Shown piece by piece: positions 12,960 to 25,366 of a stretch of 64,000 nucleotides of DNA. How positions within the stretch are numbered: position 1 is the stretch's first letter; each line of letters begins with the position of its first letter. The notes under the pieces were generated by a model. The model did no database searches. It had not been told where the DNA came from and saw only the letters and a list, made by a program, of their open reading frames with translations. A program made the translations under genes and the position numbers. Origin of the DNA: Bigelowiella natans CCMP2755 (Eukaryota; Cercozoa; Chlorarachniophyceae); contig ADNK01001858.1 of NCBI GenBank assembly GCA_000320545.1, positions 1-64,000 of the forward strand, written 5' to 3'.

Positions 12960-13619
12960 TTATAGAAAATGAAATGATCTAAGATTGAATGTGAAAATAA
13001 AAACTTCGGTTAGCAAAGTTTGATGTTTTATTACATCTTTTGCCTTCTTGTGGCGCTTCATGTGCTTTATGCGCTTACTGAACCTCCCGCCTCTCAGGTG
13101 CTGTACAACACGTGCGATGGGAATGGCCTTACCATCGCTATAGCTACCCTTTTTCGTCTTCTTCCAGGCTCCTTGTCGAAGAAGAATGTTACATTGTCTA
13201 GGTTGATCACGCTCTTGGTAATATCTCAACTGGAGGGAAGGTTCAAAGTCCTCAGCTACTGTTGTATCTATGGATCGGTAAGTTGTATCCGTCCCTATTC
13301 GCTTCTCTTTCAAATCAGAGGGGAAAGGAGAAGAGGTTGACGAAAGAAGTGCGGTTGTAGCGAACAGCATGATTGCCGTTTTGACAGGGATAAGTTTCTG
13401 GTTCTTGCGAGAGTAAGCACTGATGCCTCGATGATTCTCTTGCTTCCTCGCATTGTGTGATTTGTCGCCACTGGCTTGTTCGTCGGACCCTAGCATCACG
13501 AAGGAACACAACAGCAACGAGCGATTTTTTTTTGCATTATTCCCGTGCAGCCCAGTCTGGAAAGCTTCTACTGTCCTGGAAGAAGCAAGTGAGCTCAGGG
13601 TTGGGGGGCTATCTAACAC
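12960..13619 (-). CDS. Hypothetical protein, single long frame
   Basis: A 219-codon frame without repeats, which is unusual here for chance. It has a central hydrophobic stretch (AIMLFATTALLSS), a Gln/Arg-rich middle (LRYYQERDQPRQC) and a basic C-terminal part (RFSKRIKHMKRHKKAKD). I do not recognise the family. The last residues (VFIFTFNLRSFHFL) may be intron read-through. It lies head-to-head with the gene at 14049, about 430 bp away. It could also be chance or the end of a spliced gene. Confidence 0.42.
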   Translation of the reverse strand: MLDSPPTLSSLASSRTVEAFQTGLHGNNAKKNRSLLLCSFVMLGSDEQASGDKSHNARKQENHRGISAYSRKNQKLIPVKTAIMLFATTALLSSTSSPFPSDLKEKRIGTDTTYRSIDTTVAEDFEPSLQLRYYQERDQPRQCNILLRQGAWKKTKKGSYSDGKAIPIARVVQHLRGGRFSKRIKHMKRHKKAKDVIKHQTLLTEVFIFTFNLRSFHFL

Positions 13620-14048
13620 AAGCAGTCATCCAAATCATCACCGTCATCTCGAATTTAGGCCCTCAGTTCGACCCCGCGCGATCGTAGTCGAACCCTAGGC
13701 TGCTCTCTGATGGATGGGGTGGCACGCACGGTTCGGTACGAGCTGGCCATTAAATAAATAAAAATAATGCAAATTGTAATTCAGATGTTTCTAGTATCCA
13801 AAAATGTCCAGATCACGCCATGTGCAGCAAAGCCTTTATCTATCCATTCATCATAATCACATCCCAGAAACATCATACGATTTTTTGTCCTTTTCTCGAT
13901 ATTTCTCAGAGATTCAGAGACATCTCTGGAATTCTCCTCACACTCGAAAGAGGCGTTTCCAATGGGGTCTTGTAACTGACAACCATAGACCAACCTTGCT
14001 ACACCTTAATAGAATAATCGTCCAGAGGCTAGGAAATAAACTCCAACC

Positions 14049-15613
14049 ATGTCTAAGAAGCCTACGAGAAAGGTTGAGGACAAAATGCGTCCATCTCGGT
14101 GCAATCCCGAATGGGATTCAAGAACGAGGCACTACCTTGGTAATCACCAGAGGAGATCATGGAAGAAAAGGGATGGCGTAAACCTCATCCTTGCGAAGTA
14201 TGCCAAAGGTAAAAAATTTCAATAGGAGTCAATGGTGTTCTCCTTTGCGATAGATCTAATATTTTTATTTTAGAAATGGACGGGAAGCTCGTTCGATCGC
14301 CTGTGGAGCTTAGTCATGCAGCAGAGAGAATTCGGCAGGAGATAAATAAGAACTTGCCTCCGAAGCAACGCCATAAAAAGCATAAGCCCCTGTTAGAAAT
14401 TTTGATGCGCGGTGCGAGAAATCCGGAATTAGGAGGTTCCTCTAATTCCAAGACAAGGAGGAAAATCAAAACGGTGAAGGGGAGGGTAGGATCCCCGAAG
14501 AGCAAGAACCGCTTGGAGCCTATTGCTGACAGTAGTTCCAATGCACTCGTTGAGTATAAGCCTCCCAAAAACGTCAAAGAGCGATTCGGGTGAGTGGAAA
14601 TGCAGCATCAAATATGTGAGATTTCAGTATGTTAACACTTTGGATTCTCTTCAACTGTATGTAGGAAAGAGACAACGATCGGAAGGATCCTTAGTTTGGC
14701 CCCAAACTCCCCATTTCCTCTCGAAGACCTGCTAGAAAGGTCTCTTAAGGCAGGAGTATCAGTAAGCTCAGCACAGGCCAAAAAAATGAAGAAGTCCAAG
14801 ACAAGAGCAGCAGCGATTTCACCATCAGAAAAATTTGCACAACATTCCTTAGAGGAAGCTATAGCAGCAGCGAAAAAGGCGGCAATGAACCAAAAATCAA
14901 TGGCCGAGTCTATCGGACAAATATCATTTTTTGTGGGAGACCATCTAAATCAGAGCTTTGACATATCGAAGTATCTTCTCCAAGCTCTTGGGGATAACTT
15001 TGTCGCAAAGGATAATGCAACTCTAGGAACCCCGATGTTGAGTATCCCGTTTCAAACTAATGCAAAGGCAACCGAAAAACACATCCAGCGAGCCCTGACA
15101 GAAATTCCACTAGTTGAACATGTGCTAGATTCAGACGCTATAGACTCTACGCCTACATATGAACTCCTGCATCCATCTCTCAAGTTTAAAGCGGTCAAAG
15201 TAACTCCTTTGCAGTACCATCCTAGATCAAAGGCTGCAGACATATCGAAGGGCGAACGGCCAGATCCTTTCAAGGGCACGAAATCTGTAGCGTTCCTGTC
15301 TAACTATAAAGCCGTGACTGGTCATCACGACGAGCTGCAACCAGAATCGAACATAGCTGAACTGGTTGATGATAGAGCTGCAACCGTGAGTCTCGACAAG
15401 AAGGGATTGAAGATCACAACAGACTGGAACACGCGGGTAGGAGAGGATCCTGGAGACAAAAAGACTGCATTGGAGGCTCTTAATCTTGATTCTAAAACAA
15501 GACCCTCGGTTTCATATAAAATGAACCCGAAAACAAAGGAGCCCGAGGAAGTCACAGACAAGCCAAGCCTTGGCATTGGGGACATAAACTCCGATGATGA
15601 ACATTCGGATTGA
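14049..15613 (+). CDS. Uncharacterised Lys/Ala-rich protein
   Basis: Three exons, 14049-14208, 14274-14589 and 14665-15613, join in phase to give about 474 residues. The start is the first ATG (MSKKPTRKVEDKMRPSR). The N-terminal third is very basic (PPKQRHKKHKPLLE, SKTRRKIKTVKGRVG), suggesting nucleic-acid binding or nuclear/nucleolar location. A helical, Ala-rich part follows (SLEEAIAAAKKAAMNQKSM), then FFVGDHLNQSFDISKYLLQA, a polar region and an acidic end (GDINSDDEHSD). There is no signal peptide or membrane segment. I do not recognise a family. The gene is unusually compact: introns of 65 and 75 nt without microsatellites. Confidence 0.85.
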
Positions 15614-16355
15614 GCCCTTTATTTTCTTCCCCATGTTGCATTTAACAATCAGGGCATACAGGGGATATCGTAGTACAGTGAATATGAGAATACTGAACCG
15701 TATACAACTAACATGCTTTTGGTGCTGCTCGCTTTAAGTTTAATCGTCATTCAGAAAGACTGATGGACAAGTTAAGTACATCTAATTTTCCGTTATCATA
15801 GCATGCTATAACGATACTTCAGGATTTTGTGGACGACGTGAGACGGATGTATTGAAGTGATGCAATGTTTTCAATTGTCATCTTTATGTAGCTGTGCTAT
15901 ATGGACTTATAGTCCCTATAGTGCCTATAGCGCTTATGTCTTGTATCCATTTGTTTTCAGTGTTACTTCATGTAAAAGTATACACATGTCGCTCTATCGC
16001 TTCGCGCATGTGGCGTGCAGCGCACGTGCACCAGTCTAGCAGTGCGCGCTTCTATTTCCGTTTTTGCGAAGCGTTTTTTTGGTCTCGTCATCCCTGTATT
16101 AATGATTACTTTCAATTTTTGTGTCTGTAATGTTGTTTGATTGCTTTGTCGCTATGTGAGACGGCTGGCGATGAAATGATGTATTTTTCAATTTTCATCA
16201 TGGCAGCACATTTCGTGAAAACATGGACTGCTAGACTGCGGCGGCAGAGGGCATTCGCCATGCATGCGTGTACCATGTGCACCTTCGCATGCCATGATAA
16301 CAGTAGCAGATTGCACTGCATTGTACATTTGCTACATCGAAGCTGAAAGTAAACA
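15614..16355. other. Intergenic region between convergent genes
   Basis: This separates the 3' ends of the genes at 14049-15613 (+) and 16356-17133 (-). It is rich in alternating words such as TGCATGCG, GCGCATGTG and CACGTGCA. Small frames on both strands look like chance. No gene seen. Confidence 0.55.
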
Positions 16356-17133
16356 CTAAGGTCGTGATTTTACTATAGACGAGGCTTTGAGAGTTTTGGC
16401 TTCATGCAGATCATTGCTATCAGATGAAGAAATCAATTTCAGGATCATTTTGGCATACTTGACCTCATTTTCAAGACTTTTTGAGTTTTGCAGAATCTCT
16501 TGGCATAATTTCCGAATTGCTTCAATTTTGTCTGAAAATGACTTAAAGAGAAGCACGTTTCAGAAACTCGGCTAGACGACAGAATGGATCGTTACCTTGC
16601 GCTCAAGGAGGAGCCCAGCTTGAGCTACATCCTACAGTGACGATCAAGTTAGGCCAAAGTCAGTTTCCCGATCAGGGTGCAATAGAAATATAAAAAGAAA
16701 GTACGAGGCTTGATTAATTTTATGAGCATATAAATACTTAGAAAAAAACTACTAGGATTCGCTGTGTTTCCAAGGAAGATCGATGCATTTGAAGTAATTT
16801 TTTAAGCCGTTGGTGGGTCTCTCCGAAAACGGTCGCCACATTAGGATCCTCCGAGCTTGCCAACGTCGCCTCTGTTGCTGCTAACTGATCATCCGTAGAG
16901 ACACAGGATGAGAGTTCATTGACATTGATAACCATTATCAATATTGACTATAAAAGTTTTAGATTAGTCCTTACCTGGTCCCAGATTACCGTCTTTGCAC
17001 GTTCGAGGTGTCCCAGGACGATGCCTGAATTACACATTGAATCCATTTTTTTGCTGCTCCTAAAAGCTAGCTATCCCCATCCTCCAAAGTTTAACCCGAG
17101 AACAATTTTACGACCTTGCTTGTTGACAGCCAT
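16356..17133 (-). CDS. Small coiled-coil protein of unknown function
   Basis: Five exons, 17133-17096, 17059-16975, 16947-16753, 16631-16596 and 16541-16356, join in phase to 179 residues. The start is MAVNKQGRKIVLG. The body is helical and charged: LGHLERAKTVIWDQ, ETHQRLKKLLQMHRSSLET, DVAQAGLLLERK, DKIEAIRKLCQEILQNSKSLE and NEVKYAKMILKLI. Heptad-like spacing of Leu/Ile suggests a coiled coil, perhaps a subunit of a larger complex. There is no signal peptide or membrane segment. Its 5' end faces the paraoxonase-like gene 255 bp away, so the two may share a promoter. Family not recognised. Confidence 0.7.
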
Positions 17134-17388
17134 AATCACAGCCCGTGGCTACGGGTGGCGTTTGATATCGATACTATTATCTATCTATCTGTTGTATGAT
17201 AAGAACAGGTAGCACGAGGTGGGGGGGGATCTCCGACGAGTGGGAGAGGAAACAGCAGACAACACTTACAACAACTTTACGAGGACGAGAACAACAACGC
17301 TTGCATTGTTAGTACAACGACAGGATTTATTCGTTGTCGCAGGTGCAAAATATCTTGCAATTCCCCACGATAATCACCCAAGTTCTGG

Positions 17389-18748
17389 ATGCCTCAAATC
17401 TCCAAGCATCGTCGGATGTGGCTTCGGCATCTGCTCGTGCCATGCTGCTTTGCAATCCTCGCCGCATACGTTGCAGATATCATGAACATCTTCAAAGGAT
17501 CCATTGAATATAGTGTAATGTATTAGATTAGAACTAGAGTTGAGTGTCGATTAACGACAATAGCGATGATATCTTGATTACACGTAGCTCGAGTGCAAGA
17601 ATGTGGCGTCGGAAGTGATGGTTAATAGCGAAGACTTTACTCTCTTCAAAGATGGGGTTGGACTTTTGTCCCTTACTCTTAGATTCGAGTACTGAAGTCT
17701 TTCCATGCTCTCTTAGATTGTGTTCGCAAGTTCCGGAGATCTCTACAGTTTGTTCAATACTGGTCTGGCAAATGCAGTAGACGGGGCGATTTTCGCCATA
17801 GATCTGAACTCTGGAGAAGCACACTCAATCGAGCCCCCAAAATTACTCCAAATCGAGGGATTTCCGGAGGGTAAACGATTCCAACCCCACGGTAAAAAAC
17901 ACAATAAATGTTTCCCTAACATAATCTCTCATCGCTCATGGATGGAACAGATCAATACTTAACAAAAAAACACAGGAATATTTTTCTCGAACCGAACAAG
18001 TCGACTCTACACAGTCTCTCATCCATTTCAAGGAAAGTAAGTTGCTTAATTGATGAGAAACCCAGATTATCATTCATCGGTTCATAATATTATACACAAG
18101 AGGTAGCTTTATTGAGATATTCCACGTGAAGGAGAGTCCGCTCAGACTGCAGTAATACTACAAGTCTTCCCAAAGAGTTTGATTCCAGAATATGAGCTGT
18201 TTTAAGACTTGCTATTCTCCTCATATCCTCAGCTACATTGAGTCGATCCAGCCTACAGGGAACAATGAAAATAGTGTGATAAATGATGTGGTATGATGAC
18301 CCAGAGCAGAATTAGATCATGTTTCTCAAATATTACTAGTGCTACCACCTCTATTAGTACTTACCAGCATTACACAATCACTGTATAGTAGCACTTATAC
18401 TAGACATTGGATGTTTTGCCGGCTTGGTGCGCACTGATGACAAAATAGGTTGAAGGTAGGAGCGAGAATGAAGTGTTTGTCACCAGGTATATGCTGCTAC
18501 AATGGCATGTACTCTGCTTCTTCCTTCTTCTTCTTCTTATTCTTCATGCTTCATCCTTGCCGTTTGCTAATGTTATCTGCGGTGTATAGATACAAATGGT
18601 TTCAAACCCCCGTTGTTGGAGAAAAAGGCGGTCATAACACGTTATCATCATATCATAGATGTGTGTTGTTGATTGAAGCATACCACAGGAAATATCTCAG
18701 TGTGGGAAAGGATCGAAAATGTACATGTTCATGATATTGAGTTTTTGA

Positions 18749-18797
<49 letters not shown>

Positions 18798-20408
18798 TAC
18801 TGGTGTTACAGCAAAGTGACGTTGGTACAGATTGTTCAATATGGTATGATGTTCTCACGGGGCACGTACGTCATTGGATGCTGGCGGAAGAAGAAGAAGA
18901 AGAAGAAGCAACACGGTCACGTTGAAAACTCACTCAAATAATCAAGATTATTATTCTCATTGTGCTCGTTATCTTAATTTTCTTTGTCAGATTACAGTGT
19001 TGATGATGATGATGATGGGCATGCCAAGATGAGTGGCTGGCAAGTGAGAGGACATGTTGAATATGATAAATTGATGGTGCATCTTGCATCCAACGTTTAG
19101 CTTGCAACCTTCAAGCAGTAATTATTGACAAATGAATACGATTGTTAGTGTGAGCAGGCCTCACCCCATCTTTCTAACGCATACAATGGGTAAAAACAAA
19201 CACTTCAAAAAGTACAATAAATATAAACCTCACCATCGATCAATGTCATGACACGAAAACACTAATAGTTCCTCCTCACCATCATCATACCTTGAGCTGT
19301 TCTATGCTTTGTTCGTTTGCACTCCTTAGTATTACTATCTCATCGGATCGAAGATTTGTGTTTGCGGTAGAACTACATCTATACTCATATCTATACTCAT
19401 ATCTATAATTAAATAACTCATGAGAATTCCTCTTACGATTACTCTTTTATCATTGCTACACTTATTATCATCAGGCGGAGAGCTTTAGACGACGTATCAT
19501 CATCTTTCGTGTCGTCACAGACAAAGAAGCTAAGCTCCAATTCGTCAGTGAGTTTACCTCGCCCCATGCAATTGACAATCTGGACTATGAAATGGTCAGC
19601 GCTGCTACCTCTCATTATCACATGTGTGGGCGTGCAGTAGTTCGGTTGGTAGTCTTGGAAATCTCAGTACTAGTTTTATCGCCGTGAGTAATGTGGTAGT
19701 AGGATGACAAACGTTGGTATGATCCGTGCTATATGTTCGTCAGGAAAGCGACGACCTCATTGCTGGAACGATGCCATTCCTATACAAAAACTACATGCAA
19801 TGGAAGTAATAGTAGTAGCAGCAGTAGTAGTGTTAGTGTTTGATGTAGTACGACTAGTTATAATAGTGATAGGAATAAGGATAGGAAGCTACTGCTCCTG
19901 TTCTTGCGCCAAATATGGACCGTTTGCGTGTGCAAGTAGTGCGAATACGCTCATCTGTAAATACATAAAGGCTGCTGCTGCTACTGGTGGTGGTACTATT
20001 TTCCTTCCATTTTATTCGTGTTCGAATGGTGACACTATCAGAATGGACAACTTCACTAGAGTTCCAGGAGGTCTTCTCAGGTTCCAAGGATCTCCAGATG
20101 TGGGGTGTGTAGTTACCTCTTAGATACTATATATGACTCAACCATGCTCCTCGAGATAGAGTGGCGTTCAAATATAACAGTTTTTTTTGGCTGGTTATTA
20201 TCTCGATGCTTGCTAATACAGTTACCGCGTGGTGGAAGATTTGATTCATAATGGAAGTGAGAGAAAAGGAGTATCAACAGCTGTTCCATGGGGGGGAGGC
20301 AGGATAATTCTCGGTGGTCCGTTTGCTTCAGGAATAGGCGTCTGTGTTGCGCCCAGAGAAGAGAAAAACTCAATATTTTCTTTATTGTCATCTTTATTGT
20401 TTAGCTGA
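17389..20408 (+). CDS. Paraoxonase/arylesterase-like six-bladed propeller protein
   Basis: Members are calcium-dependent lactonases/esterases, often membrane-anchored. Exon 1 (from 17389) encodes a signal anchor (WLRHLLVPCCFAILAAYVAD). Further exons: 17588-17656, 17717-17891, 17976-18036, 18101-18151, 18233-18290, 18449-18486, 18590 to about 18690, 18991-19076, 19158-19189, 19330-19366, 19475-19594, about 20030-20107 and about 20222-20408. Landmarks match PON1 in order: NSEDFTLFKDGIVFASSG, GAIFAIDLNSGE, QPHGIFFSN, FIEIFHV, SVINDVV, LSNAYNGITISSDRRFVFA, RRRIIIFRV, SPHAIDNLDYE and GGPFASGIGVCV. PON1 calcium-ligand positions (Glu-Asp in SED, Asn-Asp in IND, Asn in YNG, Asp-Asn in IDN) and the His of PHG are present. 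The ends of exon 8, the stretch 19600-20020 and the join to the exon at 20030 are unresolved. Introns hold a (TA)n tract and AAG repeats. Confidence 0.8.
18751..18794. repeat. (TA)n microsatellite
   Basis: About 22 TA units in an intron of the paraoxonase-like gene. Confidence 0.9.
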
Positions 20409-21614
20409 ATATTCGCATATATAGCCAACCGTGAACCCGTGATCTTTGAAAAGTAAATGTTTTACTTTTATGGATTGCGCAAGTTTTCTCCTGCGCAAGA
20501 CAATGAAAATGGAACTGCCTTTTTGTGAATCATCACATGCGGATAGTGGCTGCAACGCTAGGACGCTAAGCTCATCTTAAAATTAGTGCCTAATTACCAA
20601 GCTGCGCTAAAGATATTTATTGCGCCAGTATAATGCGATGCTAGGCTGTTTGCATGTTGGATGTGTACCAATTTTGTCACGATTCACGTGAACATGCATT
20701 GTTGCATTAATTTCTGCGATGTTGCTAGTATTACATGGTGTCTATCATGTTGCAGGCCACAGCTACTTCGATCGTCACACTATGTTCATGCATCATGCAT
20801 GGAACTTAGCGCGATTATGCGAAGAATGTTAAGGTAGACTGGTTGTACAATTCAAGTTCATGTTTTAAGCTTTATATATTACATAGCATGCACCACGAGT
20901 GCGCAATACACAAAGACGTATATTATTAATAATTACACAAAGAATTCGTGACAACAGATACAACCGAACATCAACTGTTCAAGTGTTATGGAAGTAGAAA
21001 TAGAGGTAGAAGTGAATATTCTATGAAAGGAATCAGCAAGCGTTTGAATTAGGCGGTCTTCATGTCCGAGCTTTGAACAGTAAGCATGAGATTGTGTTCC
21101 GTTCGGCATGTGTGTATATCTCTCCAAAAGGACAGACTTCTAACTCGGTCCTACTCCCTCGCATGCGTTCAGCTGTAGTATTCATCATCTGTATCCGCCG
21201 TCATCTTCTTAGCTAGATAGTACGCTCAACTTTACTTTCTCGAGGGGAAACTGCTTGAATGTGTGAGAGAGATTGCGCTCGGTTTGATTTGGGCTGTCCA
21301 ACGTGCAGTCGTGTTAACGCTCTTCTTCCATCGATGCTACTCTCGCCACCCATTACTGGCGTCTGGCATGAAGAAGAAAAAGAAAGAATTGAGAAGCGTA
21401 CAGCTTTTTAACTGTCTAGCGATGTCATTGCACAAAAAGTATTGAATTCGTTTGACGACACAAATCCCAAGAAACACCCTTCCTTCCACATGGCATTCAA
21501 GTTTTGACGTTTCAAGTATCGAATTATTGTTTACAAACCACTGGCTGCAGCTCTACTTCCTTTTCCTCTGCTATTATCTCCTATTTTTTGTTACAGAGAA
21601 ATGGTTAAATGACG
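20409..21614. other. Intergenic region
   Basis: 20460-20930 is TGCATG/GCGC-textured DNA downstream of the paraoxonase-like gene. A 64-codon minus frame at 20933-21127 and + frames at 21263-21637 show no recognisable protein. The region lies 3' of both flanking genes. Confidence 0.5.
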
Positions 21615-23664
21615 TTAGAATAAATACTTTCGTCTGAATACAAACTTGACACAAAAGTGTTTGGATTCATGAGCAATTCGCTGTTGGTATAAGGCTGGAG
21701 CTGTAAATTGACCTTTCCGTTCCGTGGTGACAGCCCCTGATTATTTCCAAATTTAACATCAAACCAGCATACCATCAGACAAGACAAATAACTCTATGAA
21801 CACGACTTTGCTTACATAACATCCTAATCATTTCTTCTACAATTTCTTCTGTATCATTAGATAATACTACCAAGTCCGTGTTCGCCAAATCTTCTTCGCC
21901 AATAATATCTTTAATATTACCCTGATTATTTATATTTCACCAAGGAAAATTAAACAGGTAGATTTAGTGTAATCACGTTTGCTTTAGCTGTGCCGAAGAT
22001 AAGCATCAACAACTACAGCGCAAATAGTAATGGATAAAGAAATCAGTCTAAAACCTTCAAGCCTCCCCCCCTGCCAGCTTTATGCTCAAACCACACTTTG
22101 TCTTGCTGCAAGGTGGATGGGGAAATTAAAACACACCACTAAATCCCATTTGAACGTACTGATACATGTAGCACTATGATGCCAGTTGATGATGTTTTTG
22201 TTACTACCGAATGACTGGCTTTTCTGCTATGTCGGTTTGAGCCTCTACAGAACGACGATAAAATGAAGAAAGAAGGGTTATTGAGGATGGATGATAGATA
22301 CGACGCATCAACAAGTGATCAGTTATCAATTCTTTCGTACATTTCCTGCCTTTGCGCTTGGAGCTGCGATGGCATCTTCAGTACCAAACTCAGAATACTT
22401 GAGCGTCCAGATTTTCCCATCTTCATTTCCTTTTGTAAAGACACAAGAAGGAATAAATAATGAGTGAAAAGAACTTGAGTTGAACAAAGATACGAACGAC
22501 CGCGACAACGAGTATCTACCTCCATAAGCTGCGCATATTTGGAATGGCTGCCACCCAACAGAATCACCCGAATGAAATCCTGGAAGAAATAGAGGCCATG
22601 AAGCCAAAATTAATTAAGCATTGCTTATAATTCTAATATGAACAGCAGCAGCAGCAGCAGCAGTGAGCTGATGATTATGTACAGTACTTACATCTGGCGT
22701 GATATTTCCCTGATGTTTCTCATCGATCAAGCTCCATAACCGCTGCAACAAGCAAGATGATAGGGAAGTATAGAGAAGGGAAAGAGAGGAGGAGAAGATA
22801 TGACGGAAAGCTGACGTCAATATTAAACAAATACACACGCACATAAATCTACCATAAATCATCAGCGTCTTTTAGTATCATCAGTATCATAGCTCACATC
22901 ACCATCCTCTTCCTTCCTCATCCACTTTCTTAAAAGTAAATTCTCGTAGTAGATGAATCGTCTCCAACTATCATACTATTACAACGACGACCTTGAAATG
23001 CCTGTCGGTGATACTCACGTACAATCCTGTTATTAACATACATATGAGGGAGCAAAGAAGCATCTTGGACGATCCACCATTCTTTGCATGGTTGGTGAGC
23101 TTCATCATTATAACCATCATGGAGATCGTTTATTCTCCTGAGAAAAGAGATGTTCTTACCCTTTTTTCGCATCCATGTTTTGAGTTCTTCTGGTAGCACC
23201 CGCCCATCCCCTTTTGACATGCACGTGATACGATATAGGAAGGAGGAGAAGGAGGAGGAGGAGGAGGAGTATGACGAAAGGAACACATTTAAAAACACCA
23301 CACACAGATAACGATAATAAAGATTCATTAATAGATGCTCTCTTTCTTTTCGAAACAGCGGCTGAATGGAAGGCTGCTGCTACTATCATCCTCCTCCTCC
23401 TCCTCATCATCATCCTACCGTCTATATCCAAGTCACGAAAGGCCATTGTGACAGCCTCAGAGACCTATGTGCAAACACACCATTGCTGTCTCTCTTCATT
23501 CTTATAACCATGAAGCTTGATATGTCTGCAGTGTTCGTGGTTCTTCGCTTGGTTTGTTTCCATGCTGCTTTGAGTCAGAAGCTGATGACAGAACAAAGTA
23601 TGTTGCTGTGTTCCTTACCTTCAAGTTCGCATTTTCCTCAAAGAGTCCTTGCAGCCCTGAGTAG

Positions 23665-23706
<42 letters not shown>

Positions 23707-24226
23707 AGCAATTTTATGGTGATGATTATACTCTCTCTCTCTCTCTCTCCCTCCCTCCCTCTCTTAAAGCACGACATGTTCATTTGAAATAACGCTGACT
23801 ACACAAATGTTCTATTCTGTGAAAGATGCATCATCAATTTGTCCAAGATTTGAGAAGTGACCGTCACGAACGCTTCGAATGATCATTTCGTCCTTATGTG
23901 CGGCAGCAATTGTCTCTAATATTTGAAAGCAAAAATATGAGAGAGAATGGCTGCTGATGAAGGAGTCGTAAAGAATAAAACATTGTAATTGTTCAAATAG
24001 AATGAAGAGAAATAACAAAGCATTGAGGAGCACGACGACTATCGTAAGAAATCCAAGACTATTTTGGTTCCTAATTGTGCTCGATTATGACATCCAAGAG
24101 ATCGATCATATTTTAAGTCTGCTTCTCCCACCTGCTAGCACAGAGTCAATGAAATCATCAGGCCCAGTAATTGCGTGCGCGAGGAAGTAAGGCTCCTAAT
24201 ATATAAGAAATAACAAGAGAGTAGAG

Positions 24227-24272
<46 letters not shown>

Positions 24273-24354
24273 GGGAACAACAACACGAAGAAGGTATGCC
24301 CAAGGTGTATTTGTATTCATTTCCATGCACGTATCATGAAGAGAATGTTCATTT

Positions 24355-24392
<38 letters not shown>

Positions 24393-25329
24393 GTGTATAT
24401 AGCAAAGCATTTGTTTTCCTTGTATTACTGATACGACAGTAACATATAAAATCGTTGATTATTATCGTTATTCCATTCTATGTGATGATGTTGATTTCGA
24501 TCACCAAGAGTATTGGAATAAATATGAAAACGAAGCTCACGCACGGCAGCAACATTAGGAAGATCACGAAGAAGTTCCTAATGATTAGAGGAAGGACTAC
24601 TTTTTAAGATAAATCGAATGCATGCCATGTCTACATGACAGCGTTTGCATACATCAATATTTCCTAACCCCTTTCTTCCCAGCCATCTTTCACTCACTAT
24701 CATGCGAATATACATATACACATATGTATATATATGTGTGTGTGTGTGTGTATAATGATATGTTCGACTGGACATATTTAAAGAATATTTTGGAAATAAT
24801 ACAGCCTTTTCCCCCTACTATTTTCTTCGTTGTTGCATGCATATTGCCTCGTTCTAATATTTCACAGTACCATCCCGCTGGAATAAGAACGTAGGCTTCT
24901 CGCGCAAATATCTAGGAGGAACAAAACATTACATAGTGTGACCAAATATGTAAGAACCATATGCCGATGTATAGTATCTATAGTGAAGGATGTGACGAGA
25001 AGGACAAACTGAGCTTTTCAACTGTCAATAAGCTTGCACGCTCCTTTATCATGATATCTCAACATATGCAGCAAGGAATGCCGCTGCGTGAATTACCATA
25101 ATGAAGAGACCGATATAGACGCATTGGAAAAAGAGCATCACCTAGTGACATTGTGAAGAATAAGAATAAGAATAATAACTATTCAGTTGCCACGAACGAA
25201 TCTGACTGATTTCATCAACACTATATACCTCAACAACATTTGATATCATTCCGTGATGACACCGCCATAACTTGAGCGCGCTGGTCTCTGTGTCAGACTT
25301 TCTCTGTTCAGATCAAGGCAAATGTCATC

Positions 25330-25366
<37 letters not shown>

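Noticed and set aside
13804-14181. 125-codon + frame and opposite 70-codon - frame at 13781-13993
   Set aside because: The + frame overlaps exon 1 of the gene at 14049 in a different phase; the - frame has some protein-like character but no start or partner exons.
21605-21787. Minus frame GLSPRNGKVNLQLQ... as the last exon of the MLO-like gene
   Set aside because: That frame is out of phase with the preceding exon; the frame ending at 21615 fits the phase and was used instead.
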